Assembly: GCA_003166855.1 (NCBI GenBank)
Contig: PMUM01000293.1
Coordinates: 1-35,329, forward strand
DNA from: Acidobacteriaceae bacterium
GTDB lineage: Bacteria; Acidobacteriota; Terriglobia; Terriglobales; Acidobacteriaceae
Direction of reading: 5' to 3'
DNA length: 35,329 nucleotides
In this document: positions 7,948 through 17,121 of the stretch, piece after piece
How the letters are laid out: the number at the start of each line of letters is the position of its first letter
How positions within the stretch are numbered: position 1 is the stretch's first letter
The notes under the pieces: model-generated
The model's database searches: none
What the model saw: the letters and a program-made list of their open reading frames with translations, nothing else
What the model was told of the DNA's origin: nothing
Position numbers and translations under genes: made by a program

Positions 7948-10900
7948 ATGTGGATTGTTGCGTTAGCCCTTAGGCGCCCTTATACGTTTACGGTCATGGC
8001 GTTGGTGCTAATCCTTCTAACGCCGCTGGTGATTGTGCGAATGCCGGTTGACGTTTTGCCGGACGTCAACATCCCTGTGATTAGCGTGGTGTGGAACTAC
8101 GCCGGGATGGCCCCCGACGAGATGGCCGACCGCATCGTCACCAATGCTGAGCGCGGCCTCACCATCACCGTCAATGACATTGAACACATCGAGTCGCAAT
8201 CGCTCAACGGCATTGGGGTAATCAAAGTTTTTTTCCAACCCACGGCGAACATCCAGACTGCGCTGGCGCAAACCACGGCAATGATGCAAACCACCCTCCG
8301 GGGCTTGCCACCCGGAACCGTGCCGCCCCTGATTGTCACGTATTCCGCCTCCTCGACTCCGATCGTCCAGCTGGGCTTGAGCAGCAAGACAATGCCTGAG
8401 CAGCAACTCTTCGATCTGGGCAATAACTTTCTGCGCACGCAACTGGCGACTGTGCCAGGCGCCGCGACCCCGTTCCCCTACGGCGGCAAGATACGCCAGA
8501 TCCAAGTCGATCTGGACCTGCCGCGGCTCCAAGCCAACGGACTTTCCCCCAACGACATTGTGAACGCGCTCAGTGCGCAGAACCTGATTCTTCCCGCGGG
8601 TACCACAAAGATTGGTTCGCTGGAATACCAGGTCGAGATGAACGGTAATCCGCAGACCATCTCGGAGTTGAACGATCTCCCCGTCAAGACCGTGAATGGG
8701 TCGACCATTTACATGCGCGACGTGGCTCACATCCGCGACGGTTTCGCGCCCCAAACCAACATCGTGCACATGAATGGAGAACGTGGCGCCCTGATGTCGA
8801 TGCTGAAGGTAGGCAGCGCGTCAACGATCACGATTGTCGAGGGCGTGAAACGCATGGCTCAGCTTGCGTCGCAGTCTCTCCCGCCGGAGATGAAGATCAC
8901 CGCGCTCTTCGATCAATCGCTGTTCGTACGCGCGTCCATTCGGGGCGTGGTGCTCGAAGCGCTGACCGCCGCTCTTCTGACCGCGGCCATGATCCTGCTT
9001 TTCCTGGGGGACTGGCGGCCCACCATTGTCATCTCCATCTCGATCCCGCTTTCCATCTTCGTATCGATTCTTGTGCTCAGTGCGCTTGGGCAGACAATCA
9101 ACATCATGACCCTTGGAGGGTTGGCCCTAGCCGTAGGTATCCTGGTCGACGACGCCACCGTGGAAATCGAAAACATCGAGCGAAATCTTGCCCAGGGCAA
9201 GGAAATGAAACGGGCGATTCTCGATGGCGCCGCACAGATCGCGGTCCCGGCCTTCGTCTCCACGATTTGCATCTGCATCGTATTCGTACCCATGTTTTTC
9301 CTGACGGGAGTGGCGAAGTTTCTGTTCGTGCCGCTCGCCGAGGCTGTGGTCTTCGCCATGTTGGCCTCCTATTTCCTTTCGCGAACGCTCATCCCCACGC
9401 TGGTCATGTACATCATGCGAGGACATGAGCATAAGGCGGCGGGACCGAAAACGTTCATGGGACGCTTTCAACGCGGATTTGAGAAACGCTTTGACAACTT
9501 CCGCAATGGCTACTACCAATTGCTGGAAACCACGATCCAGCACCGCACACTCTTCGTCGGCTGCTTTCTCGCGTTCTGCCTGCTGTCGCTGGGCTGGGTA
9601 TTCTTCCTGGGCGAGGACTTCTTCCCATCGGTTGACGCAGGTCTTATACGGCTGCACCTGCGCGCGCGCGCCGGCCTGCGGGTGGAGGAGACAGCTCGCC
9701 TTTGTGACCAGGTGGAGCAGTTCCTGCATCAAGATCTGCCGAAGGGCGAGATTGCCACCGTGCTGGATAACATCGGATTGCCCAACTCAAGCATCAATTT
9801 GTCCTACAGCAATTCGGGCGTGATTGGCACCAGCGACGCCGAGATCCTGCTTGGCCTGAACGAGGAGCAGCATCATCCGACCGAGGAGATCGTGCAACAC
9901 TTGCGCCAGGAACTGCCTCGGCGCTTTCCCGGAGTAGAGTTCTTCTTCCAGCCGGCCGACATCGTCACGCAGATCCTGAACTTCGGCCTGCCCGCACCCA
10001 TTGACATTCAGGTGATCGGTGCGGATATGCAGACGAACTACGGGATCGCCCAGCAGATTGCTAACCAATTACGCCATGTTCCCGGCACCGCCGATGTGCA
10101 CGTGCAGCAGATGCTTGGCCTGCCGACGCTGCACCTCGACATCGATCGCAATCTCGTGACCCAGATTGGCATGAGTCCGTTGGACGTTGCTCAGAGCGTG
10201 CTGGTTTCGCTCAGCGGCAGCTTCCAGACTGCGCCCGCCTTCTGGCTGAATCCCAAGAATGGAGTCACGTATCAAATGGTGGTCCAGGCGCCGCAATACC
10301 GGATGACGTCTCTGCAAGACCTGATGAACTTGCCGATCAACGATCGTTCGGTGCCCAACTCGCAGGTGCTAGGGAATCTGGTGCAGTTGTCCCCGACATC
10401 GCGGCCGGCGGTCGTGTCGCACTACGGTATCGAGCCTGTCATTGACATCTACGCCAGCACCCAAGGACGCGATCTGGGCGCTGTGGCCAAGGATACGCAG
10501 AAACTTCTGCAGCCTTTCATGGACCATTTGCCGCGGGGCGCGCGCATCGTCGTCCGCGGACAAGTCGAAACCATGCAGTCCTCCTTTGTCGGCTTGGGAA
10601 TCGGCCTGCTGGGCGCGATCCTCTTGGTCTATTTCCTGATCGTGGTGAACTTCCAATCGTGGCTGGATCCGTTCGTCATCATTACCGCTCTTCCGGGAGC
10701 ACTGGCGGGAATCGCGTGGATTCTGCTGCTGACGCATACCACGCTGAGCGTGCCGTCGTTGACCGGGGCGGTCATGTGCATGGGCGTCGCGACCGCCAAT
10801 TCCATCCTGATGGTATCGTTTGCGCGCGATCGGATGCAGGTCGGCGTGCCAGCCGTACGGGCGGCGCTGGAAGCGGGTTACACTCGAGTTCGCCCCGTAC

Positions 10901-11124
10901 TGATGACGGCGCTGGCCATGGTGATCGGCATGTTCCCCATGTCTCTGGGCCTGGGTGAAGGCGGCGAGCAGAATGCGCCGCTGGGCCGGGCGGTCATCGG
11001 CGGCCTGTTGTTCGCGACTGTGGCAACATTATTCTTTGTGCCTTGCGTCTTCGCCATGGTTCACACCCGTCAAGAAGCGCAGGCGGGTGAAGTAAAGCAA
11101 TCCAAATCAGAACGGAGTTCTTAA
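7948..11124 (+). CDS. RND-family inner-membrane efflux transporter (AcrB/MdtB-like)
   Basis: The protein has 1,058 residues, normal for RND pumps. TM1 is present (FTVMALVLILLTPLVIV), followed by the conserved PVDVLPDVNIPVISV stretch. The porter domain and TM helices 2-6 follow, and TM4 carries the proton-relay pair in VGILVDDATVEIEN (Asp401-Asp402). The second half repeats the architecture after the HRTLFVGCFLAFCLLSLGW helix. The pump would export substrates from periplasm or membrane using proton antiport. The sequence is closest in feel to multidrug or hydrophobic-compound pumps; the charged TM4 signature of heavy-metal HME pumps is not evident. The ATG follows GGAGAG. It is the first gene of a three-gene operon, 35 bp before the adaptor gene. 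Substrate is unknown and no adjacent local regulator is seen. Confidence 0.95.
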   Translation: MWIVALALRRPYTFTVMALVLILLTPLVIVRMPVDVLPDVNIPVISVVWNYAGMAPDEMADRIVTNAERGLTITVNDIEHIESQSLNGIGVIKVFFQPTANIQTALAQTTAMMQTTLRGLPPGTVPPLIVTYSASSTPIVQLGLSSKTMPEQQLFDLGNNFLRTQLATVPGAATPFPYGGKIRQIQVDLDLPRLQANGLSPNDIVNALSAQNLILPAGTTKIGSLEYQVEMNGNPQTISELNDLPVKTVNGSTIYMRDVAHIRDGFAPQTNIVHMNGERGALMSMLKVGSASTITIVEGVKRMAQLASQSLPPEMKITALFDQSLFVRASIRGVVLEALTAALLTAAMILLFLGDWRPTIVISISIPLSIFVSILVLSALGQTINIMTLGGLALAVGILVDDATVEIENIERNLAQGKEMKRAILDGAAQIAVPAFVSTICICIVFVPMFFLTGVAKFLFVPLAEAVVFAMLASYFLSRTLIPTLVMYIMRGHEHKAAGPKTFMGRFQRGFEKRFDNFRNGYYQLLETTIQHRTLFVGCFLAFCLLSLGWVFFLGEDFFPSVDAGLIRLHLRARAGLRVEETARLCDQVEQFLHQDLPKGEIATVLDNIGLPNSSINLSYSNSGVIGTSDAEILLGLNEEQHHPTEEIVQHLRQELPRRFPGVEFFFQPADIVTQILNFGLPAPIDIQVIGADMQTNYGIAQQIANQLRHVPGTADVHVQQMLGLPTLHLDIDRNLVTQIGMSPLDVAQSVLVSLSGSFQTAPAFWLNPKNGVTYQMVVQAPQYRMTSLQDLMNLPINDRSVPNSQVLGNLVQLSPTSRPAVVSHYGIEPVIDIYASTQGRDLGAVAKDTQKLLQPFMDHLPRGARIVVRGQVETMQSSFVGLGIGLLGAILLVYFLIVVNFQSWLDPFVIITALPGALAGIAWILLLTHTTLSVPSLTGAVMCMGVATANSILMVSFARDRMQVGVPAVRAALEAGYTRVRPVLMTALAMVIGMFPMSLGLGEGGEQNAPLGRAVIGGLLFATVATLFFVPCVFAMVHTRQEAQAGEVKQSKSERSS

Positions 11125-11159
11125 GGACGGCAGCATTATGGAGAGCCGAGCGAATAACC

Positions 11160-12389
11160 ATGCAGAACGAGCCAGAAAATAGTCAGTCGAAGGGCGAACC
11201 ACAGCACACCCCGCCAGAGGTGACGCCACCTCCGGAACTTCCGGCAGCACCACCCCGCAAGGCGGTGATCATCGTTGTCCTGGTGGTAATAGTGCTCGTG
11301 CTGAGCGGTGCCGCAAGCATGTTCAGCCGGTTTCGTGCCGGACGCGCGCTGGCCAAGGAAACGGAAATCGATTCCGTTGCCACAGTTGCGGTCGTTCATC
11401 CAACGGCGGAGGAGCCTAGCGAAGACCTGGTGTTGCCGGCATCGTTGCAAGCCTATGAGGAGTCCCCCATCTACGCTCGCACCAACGGCTACCTGCTGCG
11501 CTGGTATAAGGACATTGGCAGCCACGTTGCTCAGGGCGAACTGCTCGCAGAGATCGACACGCCGGAAGTCGATCAAGAATTGTCGCAGGCTCGTGCCAAT
11601 CGTCAGCAGTCCTCCGCCCAGTTGGATATTGCAAAAATTTCCGCCGATCGCTGGCAAAATCTGCGCAAGACGGACTCCGTTTCTCAGCAGGAAAACGACA
11701 TGCAGGCCAGCGCATACCAGCAGGCCGTCGCCAACCTGGCCGCGGCCAACGCCAACGTTCGCCGTCTCGAGCAGTTGGAGTCGTTCAAGCACGTTTACGC
11801 TCCCTTCTCCGGTGTTCTGGTCAAGCGCAATGTCGATCCTGGAGCCCTGATCAACGCCGGCTCGGTGGGCATGGAGCTGTTCATCCTGGCCAAGGTTGAT
11901 CCCCTGCGCGTCTTCGCCAACGTTCCCCAAGCCTACTCACCCGCCATCAAGAATGGGATGCCGGCCTACATTACGTTGCAGGAAATTCCCGGGCAGAAGT
12001 TTCGAGGAACGGTAGCGCGCACTGCCGAGGCTATCGACCCCGCGACTCGTACCCTGTTGACCGAAGTGGATGTTCCCAATAAAGACGGCCGTTTGCTACG
12101 CGGATCTTTCGGCGAAGTGCATTTCTCCCCGAGGATCAACACCGAAAAAGTTACCGTGCCCGTGAATGCCATGCTCTTCCGCCGGGAGGGCGCACAAATA
12201 GCGATTGTTGGATCCGATAACAAGGTCCAATTGCGGCCCATCACGATTGGTCGCGACTATGGCACGACCTTGGAGATTCTCGGTGGAGTGAGCATCGAGG
12301 ACCGCATCATCATTAATCCCGCCGATTCTCTGGAAGATGGCCAGACGGTGAATGTCGCCGCTGACAACCAGCAAGGGAAGCATTCATGA
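11160..12389 (+). CDS. RND periplasmic adaptor (membrane fusion protein, HlyD/AcrA-like)
   Basis: The protein has 409 residues. A proline-rich cytosolic tail is followed by a single membrane anchor (AVIIVVLVVIVLVLSGAA, residues about 40-58); there is no lipobox. The first lipoyl half-motif is visible as YARTNGYLLRWYKDIGSHV, followed by an alpha-hairpin rich in Gln/Ala (residues about 140-200). The second lipoyl half is FKHVYAPFSGVLVKRNVDPG, followed by beta-barrel and membrane-proximal domains. It links the RND pump to the outer-membrane channel. It lies 35 bp after the pump gene, and its stop overlaps the start of the channel gene by 4 bp (ATGA), so the three are translationally coupled. Confidence 0.94.
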   Translation: MQNEPENSQSKGEPQHTPPEVTPPPELPAAPPRKAVIIVVLVVIVLVLSGAASMFSRFRAGRALAKETEIDSVATVAVVHPTAEEPSEDLVLPASLQAYEESPIYARTNGYLLRWYKDIGSHVAQGELLAEIDTPEVDQELSQARANRQQSSAQLDIAKISADRWQNLRKTDSVSQQENDMQASAYQQAVANLAAANANVRRLEQLESFKHVYAPFSGVLVKRNVDPGALINAGSVGMELFILAKVDPLRVFANVPQAYSPAIKNGMPAYITLQEIPGQKFRGTVARTAEAIDPATRTLLTEVDVPNKDGRLLRGSFGEVHFSPRINTEKVTVPVNAMLFRREGAQIAIVGSDNKVQLRPITIGRDYGTTLEILGGVSIEDRIIINPADSLEDGQTVNVAADNQQGKHS

Positions 12390-13843
12390 AGTGGTTGGCA
12401 GCGCTGCTCGGCGCCAGTCTGTGCCTGGCGGGATGCGCCGTGGGGCCCAAATATCAGCGCCCGCCCATCCAGGCTCCGCCGGCTTGGAAATCTGAGGGCC
12501 CCTGGCGCGAGGCCGCCCCGAAAGATGCCTTCCCTAAAGGAGCGTGGTGGGAGATTTTCCACGACGAGGAACTTAACGACTACGAGCAACAACTGCTGAA
12601 AGCGAACCAATCGCTCGCCGCTGCCCGGGATCGTCTGGATCAGGCCCGTTCGCTGGCGCGCGTCGCGTCCGCCGGACTGTTCCCAACGCTCAGCGCCGAT
12701 CCCGGCGCATCGCGCAACCGGTACTCCGGCAATCGTCCCGAGAGTACGACTCCTGAGGCCCCGCTGACGCAAAGTTTGTACCAGGTTCCCTTCGCTCTGA
12801 ACTACGAAGTCGATCTGTTCGGTCGAGCCCGTAAGACTCTGCAAGCAGCCAACGCCAGCCTGCAGGGCACAGCAGCCGATCTGCAAAATGTTCAACTGGT
12901 CCTGACCGCGGAACTCGCCGCTGACTATTTCAGCCTGCGCGAGCTCGATTCCGAATACCAGGTGGTGCAGGAGTCGGTCAAGATTCAGCAAGAAGGACTG
13001 GTTCTGGTCAATCATCGCCACGAAGGCGGGATCGCTTCCGGTCTGGACTTGGCGCAACAGCAAACCCTGCTGGATTCCACGGTCACGCAACTCTATTTGC
13101 TGCAGCAGCAACGCGCACAGTTCGAACATGCCATCGCGGTTCTCACCGGAAACGCCGCGTCCACATTTAGCGTCCGGGTCGCACCGTTGCTCATCGTTCC
13201 CCCGCCGATTCCGCTGGGAATTCCGTCGGACCTGCTGGAGCGGCGGCCCGATGTAGCCACTGCGGAACGAGCCATGGCCCAGCAGAACGCCCTTGTAGGA
13301 GTTGCCAAAACCGCGTTCTACCCGCAATTCACCATCTCAGCCAGCGGCGGCTTTCAAAGCGTCAGCCTCGGCTCGCTCATCAGCACTCCCAGCACGTTCT
13401 GGTCGCTGGGCGGCGATCTGTTACAGCCGATCTTCAATGGCGGACGCAACCGCGCTACTCTCGCCGCCACAAAATCCGCCTACGACGAATCGGTCGCCAA
13501 CTACCGCGAGTCTACGCTCACCGCATTCCAGCAAGTCGAAGATGGTTTGTCGGGGCTAAGTTCCTTGTCGCGGGCCGCCGAAAGTCAGAATGCGGCGGTC
13601 GCCGACGCGCACCGTGCACTCGACATCGCCAATGATCGCTATGTCGGCGGACTGACCACCTTCCTCGATGTCATCACTGCGCAATCCGTATTGTTGACGA
13701 ACGAGCGGCTCTCGACCCAGTTGCTTGGTCAGCAGATGGTCACCTCGGTTTACCTTGTCAAAGCATTGGGCGGCGGCTGGGATGCGTCTGCAATTCAGAA
13801 CGAGCAAGTGCATCCCACGGCGACTCAGGCGCTTCAGCCGTAA
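12386..13843 (+). CDS. Outer-membrane efflux lipoprotein (NodT/OprM family)
   Basis: The protein has 485 residues. The signal peptide ends in a lipobox LAGC with Cys17 as the lipidation site, followed by the family hallmark GCAVGPKYQRPP. Two tandem outer-membrane-efflux-protein repeats are seen (NYEVDLFGRARKTLQAANAS and later GDLLQPIFNGGRNRATLAA). This trimeric alpha-barrel/beta-barrel channel completes the tripartite pump across the outer membrane. Its ATG overlaps the adaptor stop codon, which confirms one transcriptional unit from 7948 to 13843. No clear terminator with a T-run was found right after the stop. Confidence 0.95.
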   Translation: MKWLAALLGASLCLAGCAVGPKYQRPPIQAPPAWKSEGPWREAAPKDAFPKGAWWEIFHDEELNDYEQQLLKANQSLAAARDRLDQARSLARVASAGLFPTLSADPGASRNRYSGNRPESTTPEAPLTQSLYQVPFALNYEVDLFGRARKTLQAANASLQGTAADLQNVQLVLTAELAADYFSLRELDSEYQVVQESVKIQQEGLVLVNHRHEGGIASGLDLAQQQTLLDSTVTQLYLLQQQRAQFEHAIAVLTGNAASTFSVRVAPLLIVPPPIPLGIPSDLLERRPDVATAERAMAQQNALVGVAKTAFYPQFTISASGGFQSVSLGSLISTPSTFWSLGGDLLQPIFNGGRNRATLAATKSAYDESVANYRESTLTAFQQVEDGLSGLSSLSRAAESQNAAVADAHRALDIANDRYVGGLTTFLDVITAQSVLLTNERLSTQLLGQQMVTSVYLVKALGGGWDASAIQNEQVHPTATQALQP

Positions 13844-14406
13844 AGCCCTGCGCACTGACGACCTATCTTCCGAATCAGCCCCCGCGACTCGACTCGAGAG
13901 TCTGCGTTGGCGACAAGGGTGAGCATCCATCTAAGTTCTGTCGACCACGGAGAAGCGAAACACGATTCGCAGCCGACCATCGCTGGTCCTCGGGATTGCT
14001 CCCGAGTAACGGGCAACCCGGAAGTTATGCCGGGCCACAAGTCTGTAATCGGACAAATGAAATCTCGCTAACGCCCCAGAAGTCTTAGTGCAAGTCGGCT
14101 TCGGGGAAGTTTGGAGCATCCTCGCCCCGCTAGTGGCAAGGTAGCGACGAAGGCGAGCTGTCGGCTGCGGCAGCTTCTTCCTCTCGCCGTCGATTTTAGG
14201 GAATGATAGCGTCCTTTATCATTGCACTACCGGTGTTGGCAGCTCGCAAGAGGCTTCTAGGTCGCTTGTTCGAGATGGCGGCTATTCGCCCAAGTGATTA
14301 GCTGTCCGATGGCATTACTAGACCCTAGCGCGTTTGCCGGGACTGATTCGGAAGCTACGGATGCACTTTGGGCGCATTCGCCTGTTGGCGTTAAGCGCTC
14401 CCGCTC
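13844..14406. other. Gene-poor stretch after the RND operon
   Basis: These 563 bp hold no gene I can support. A short hairpin (CCCGG-N8-CCGGG, about 14010-14030) lacks a T-run. A minus-strand frame ending near 13935 has protein-like composition (DGRLRIVFRFSVV) but no recognisable family. The region resembles decayed DNA. Confidence 0.3.
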
Positions 14407-15045
14407 TTGCTGGAGATTGATTCCCTCAGAGAGCGTGCCTTGAGTGCGATAATTCAGACCGTGACCACAAAACGTACTGCCCCGCAGGTGCCAGCAGCCC
14501 ACAGGAAGAGAAACCGTGATCGCAGGGTTGCTGCGCTATCGCTTGACCTTGTTCCAGCCGAAAATCAAAGAGCGATAAGGGCTTTGAACCAGGCGTTGCT
14601 CGCCGGAGAACTTCATGACGCGATGGCGCTGTGTCTGCAATCCAACCTTCTGATGCCTCTCGCAGCTCTCTTGAGAAGCCTCATCGATACATCCGTGCTA
14701 GGTATCTGGCTTCTTAAATATGCGACAGATGAAGAGGTTAGGGACAGTGTTGCGCACGTATCCGCCGTCGACAAGGTTCAACGCTCATTCGCTTCGGAAG
14801 ACCGATCCATCTTCTCTTTCATATTCCAACCGGTCAAGGGCACCGATCATGAGTTCTACCGTGACGTCCTTCATCCGTCCGCAATCTGCGTTTTGAACTC
14901 AGTCGCCAATTGCCCTAAATCTGCCCTGCTTTCCAACTGCGGCAGGTGCTTTTCTAGAAAGGCCAATTCGTCTTTCAATATTGGCAGCCTAATCATAAGA
15001 TCATCGCCTCAAGCGATTTGTCTTTCCGCACTCCGCTGCTCATAG
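14407..15045 (+). CDS. Hypothetical helical protein, probably a truncated remnant
   Basis: The open frame of 212 codons begins with TTG; a GTG at 14461 is an alternative, and neither has a convincing ribosome-binding site. Residues about 45-150 look like real coding sequence for a helical bundle (LMPLAALLRSLIDTSVLGIW and a following YATDEEVRDSV). They resemble by eye the HEPN/DUF5677-type families found near defence and toxin genes, but I cannot prove this. Beyond about residue 155 (near 14870) the translation loses protein character, and a better coding frame lies on the other strand. I read this as a gene fragment cut at its 3' end. Confidence 0.35.
   Translation: MLEIDSLRERALSAIIQTVTTKRTAPQVPAAHRKRNRDRRVAALSLDLVPAENQRAIRALNQALLAGELHDAMALCLQSNLLMPLAALLRSLIDTSVLGIWLLKYATDEEVRDSVAHVSAVDKVQRSFASEDRSIFSFIFQPVKGTDHEFYRDVLHPSAICVLNSVANCPKSALLSNCGRCFSRKANSSFNIGSLIIRSSPQAICLSALRCS
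14871..14996 (-). CDS. Possible 41-residue helical protein (unrecognised)
   Basis: On the minus strand an ATG at 14996, preceded by GAGGCGATGATCTT, opens a 41-codon frame ending at a TGA at 14873-14871. The peptide is strongly amphipathic and helix-like (LKDELAFLEKHLPQLESRAD). It lies antisense to the part of the plus-strand frame that has lost protein character. It may be a tiny gene or the tail of a lost one. It is not assigned to a family. Confidence 0.25.
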   Translation of the reverse strand: MIRLPILKDELAFLEKHLPQLESRADLGQLATEFKTQIADG

Positions 15046-15120
15046 GCTTCCCAGAAGGCAGACCAAATCTTCTACGCTCCACAGCATGAAAGTAGCCCAC
15101 TACCTGCAGGCTGCACTATC

Positions 15121-15149
15121 TTGCTGAGTGAGCAAATATAGACTATTAT
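15121..15149 (+). promoter_or_regulatory. Candidate promoter with overlapping inverted repeat upstream of the PIG-L gene
   Basis: TTGCTG (15121-15126) and TATTAT (15144-15149) are spaced 17 bp apart, a sigma-70-like arrangement with a good -10 and a poor -35. The -35 lies inside the inverted repeat TTGCT-GAGTG-AGCAA (15121-15135). An activator or repressor bound there could act directly on the promoter. The surrounding DNA is AT-rich. The first downstream gene start is at 15306. Confidence 0.4.
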
Positions 15150-15305
15150 ACACATAGACATACTTGTAAAATGCGAGATTCCAAAATGCTTGCCATCTGC
15201 CATCGCGTTCAACTTCGCTGTCGATGTACACCCATCTTCATTTCCTTGCAGTTGGCTTGAGTGTTTTCAAACCGCAATCGACTTGACTGTTCCTGGATAT
15301 CTGGC

Positions 15306-16253
15306 ATGAAGCCCCGACCCTTTCTAGCGTTCCTCATGGTTGCACTATTGACCATCGCGACGGTGGCTCAGAATTGGGCGCCGCTAGGAGACCCGGCAAG
15401 AGAACCGGTTCGAGTCCTGCTCGTGGTCGCTCACCCGGACGACGAATACGAAGTGGCTGGCACGGTTTACAGAATCAGCAAAGAACTCTCGGGGACCGTC
15501 GATCAGGTAATTATCACTGATGGTGAAGCAGGCTATCGCTATTCTTCTCTGGCGACGCCTTACTACGGCGTCGATCTGACGAATGAAGCAGTCGGCCGAG
15601 CACGACTGCCGGGGATCCGTAAAGAGGAAGCGCGACGGGCCGGCAGAATCCTGGGTATTCGGCACCAGTGGTTCCTGAACGAGAGAGACGACCGATTTTC
15701 GCTCGACGCCGGTGAATCACTTCACCGAAGTTGGCATGAAAAGCGAATTCTGCGGGCCCTGCAACAACGATTAAGCAAGGGACATTACGATTTCGTCTTT
15801 GTATTGCTGCCGTCAGCACAGACTCACGGGGAACACAAAGCGGCTTCGATTCTTGCGCTGGAAGCTATTGAACTGCTTCCTGCAGGCCAGCGTCCGATCG
15901 TACTGGGCGCTCAGGCCGGGGGAGGAGATCCTACGCCCTACAAGTCGCTATCTGAATACCCACTGACGGCGGCAGACTCACTCAATCCGCAATTCCACTT
16001 TGACCGCAATACCCGCTTCGGTTATCAGGAATCCCTTTCCTATCAGATCGTCGTGGACTGGGTCATCGCGGAACATAAGTCGCAGGGTCTGTTCCAAACC
16101 AGATGTCTGCAAGATCGTTTCGAGAATTTCTGGCTGTTCACTCTAAACCGGAATTCAGCGGCTGGTGAGGCCGAGTCGCTGTTTGCTGCGGTCACACCAC
16201 GGCCCGAACGCGCCAGGGAGATTGGAATTGCAGGCGCTGCCAAGCCGCAATAG
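15306..16253 (+). CDS. Secreted PIG-L family (LmbE-like) deacetylase
   Basis: The protein has 315 residues from the ATG at 15306. The upstream in-frame codons to 15261 would place charged residues before the signal peptide MKPRPFLAFLMVALLTIATV. The zinc-binding motif AHPDDE lies at residues 42-47. A second metal-ligand region, THGEHKAAS, corresponds to the family's HxxH-like site. PIG-L/LmbE enzymes remove acetyl groups from N-acetylglucosamine-containing substrates such as glycolipids, mycothiol precursors or cell-wall sugars. The signal peptide puts this one in the periplasm or outside, so a polysaccharide or glycan substrate is likelier than a cytosolic thiol. It is followed 70 bp later by the GAF-ANTAR gene and may share its transcript. 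Confidence 0.88.
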   Translation: MKPRPFLAFLMVALLTIATVAQNWAPLGDPAREPVRVLLVVAHPDDEYEVAGTVYRISKELSGTVDQVIITDGEAGYRYSSLATPYYGVDLTNEAVGRARLPGIRKEEARRAGRILGIRHQWFLNERDDRFSLDAGESLHRSWHEKRILRALQQRLSKGHYDFVFVLLPSAQTHGEHKAASILALEAIELLPAGQRPIVLGAQAGGGDPTPYKSLSEYPLTAADSLNPQFHFDRNTRFGYQESLSYQIVVDWVIAEHKSQGLFQTRCLQDRFENFWLFTLNRNSAAGEAESLFAAVTPRPERAREIGIAGAAKPQ

Positions 16254-16323
16254 GCGAAAGGGAGAGTACGGATTCGCCGAATCGGAGCCCACAACCGAAA
16301 AGAATCAGGGAAGGATACCCACC

Positions 16324-17040
16324 GTGCACACGAAACAAACGCAGATCGAAACCGATGTTGAATGGCTACACGAGATCGGCAGGCATATTGCCCGCGGCGA
16401 TACATTGGATGAGGCGCTGGCCGCCACCGTGAGTTTCGCCATTGCTCTGGTCGATTGCGACCGCTGCTTCATCTACGTCCGGGACGGCGCGGAACTGGCG
16501 CTCTGGGTGTGGAAACATTTGGATCAGGAGGAACCGGGGCTCAGCAAACTCCCAATTGGACAAGGCTACACGGCCTCGCTGGCACAACATCGAGTTCCAG
16601 TCGCCATTTCGACCAATAGCCGGGAGCAGTTCGAAGCAAGGGTTCACGATCAATGGTCAACCGATCCCGGCGAAACGTTTGTATCAGTACCGTTGCTGGC
16701 TCGCAGGGAATTGGTGGGCGTGATGAACCTCCAGCACCACCAGCCGCGCCGATACAGCCTCCGGGAGGTCAAGCTGCTTTCCAGCGTCGGATTTCTGCTC
16801 GGTGCCGATATTGGCATCTCGCGTTTGGAGAGCCGGAATTCTGATCTCCTCATGGAATTGGAAACACGGAAACTTGTCGAACGCGGCAAGGGCATTCTGC
16901 AACGGGAACTGGGACTCAGCGAGCACGAAGCCTTCCTGGCTTTGCAGCGCCAGAGCCAGCAGAAAAAGCGACCGATGAAAGAGATTGCACAAGCCATCAT
17001 TCTGAGTGCTGAAGTAAGGCAGAGCGTCGGCCAAAACTGA
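16324..17040 (+). CDS. GAF-ANTAR RNA-binding antiterminator
   Basis: The protein has 238 residues from a GTG at 16324, chosen because GGGAAGGA ends 8 bp upstream; the frame is open further up but overlaps the previous gene. Residues about 12-165 form a GAF sensor domain (LVDCDRCFIYVRDG, SKLPIGQGYTASLAQHRVPV, VSVPLLARRELVGVMNLQH). Residues about 175-232 form an ANTAR domain (RKLVERGKGILQRELGLSEH, then ALQRQSQQ and MKEIAQAIILS). ANTAR domains bind paired hexaloop hairpins in nascent RNA and prevent termination, so the protein would couple a small-molecule or redox signal to transcript elongation. The target is unknown. The stop codon lies only 7 bp before the tRNA-Cys gene. Confidence 0.9.
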   Translation: MHTKQTQIETDVEWLHEIGRHIARGDTLDEALAATVSFAIALVDCDRCFIYVRDGAELALWVWKHLDQEEPGLSKLPIGQGYTASLAQHRVPVAISTNSREQFEARVHDQWSTDPGETFVSVPLLARRELVGVMNLQHHQPRRYSLREVKLLSSVGFLLGADIGISRLESRNSDLLMELETRKLVERGKGILQRELGLSEHEAFLALQRQSQQKKRPMKEIAQAIILSAEVRQSVGQN

Positions 17041-17047
17041 ATAACGG

Positions 17048-17121
17048 GGCGCGGTGGCCAAGTGGCAAGGCAAGGGTCTGCAAAATCCTCATCGGCGGTT
17101 CGATTCCGCCCCGCGCCTCCA
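17048..17121 (+). tRNA. tRNA-Cys (anticodon GCA)
   Basis: All cloverleaf elements are visible. The acceptor stem GGCGCGG pairs perfectly with CCGCGCC (17111-17117). The D arm is GCC...GGC. The anticodon loop CTGCAAA carries anticodon GCA. The T arm is GGCGG-TTCGATT-CCGCC. Discriminator U73 (17118) is the cysteine identity base, followed by an encoded CCA (17119-17121). The gene looks intact and functional. Confidence 0.97.

Noticed and set aside
8017-8769. 250-codon minus-strand frame within the RND pump gene
   Set aside because: Shadow of a well-conserved RND gene; no start signal.
11136-11930. 264-codon minus-strand frame opposite the adaptor gene
   Set aside because: Shadow frame of the membrane fusion protein gene.
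12257-13327. 356-codon minus-strand frame opposite the outer-membrane efflux gene
   Set aside because: GC-driven antisense frame; composition is Gly/Arg/Gln-rich with no fold signature.
13931-14119. 62-codon minus-strand frame with a protein-like end (RLRIVFRFSVV)
   Set aside because: Too short and unrecognised; could be a remnant but cannot be supported.
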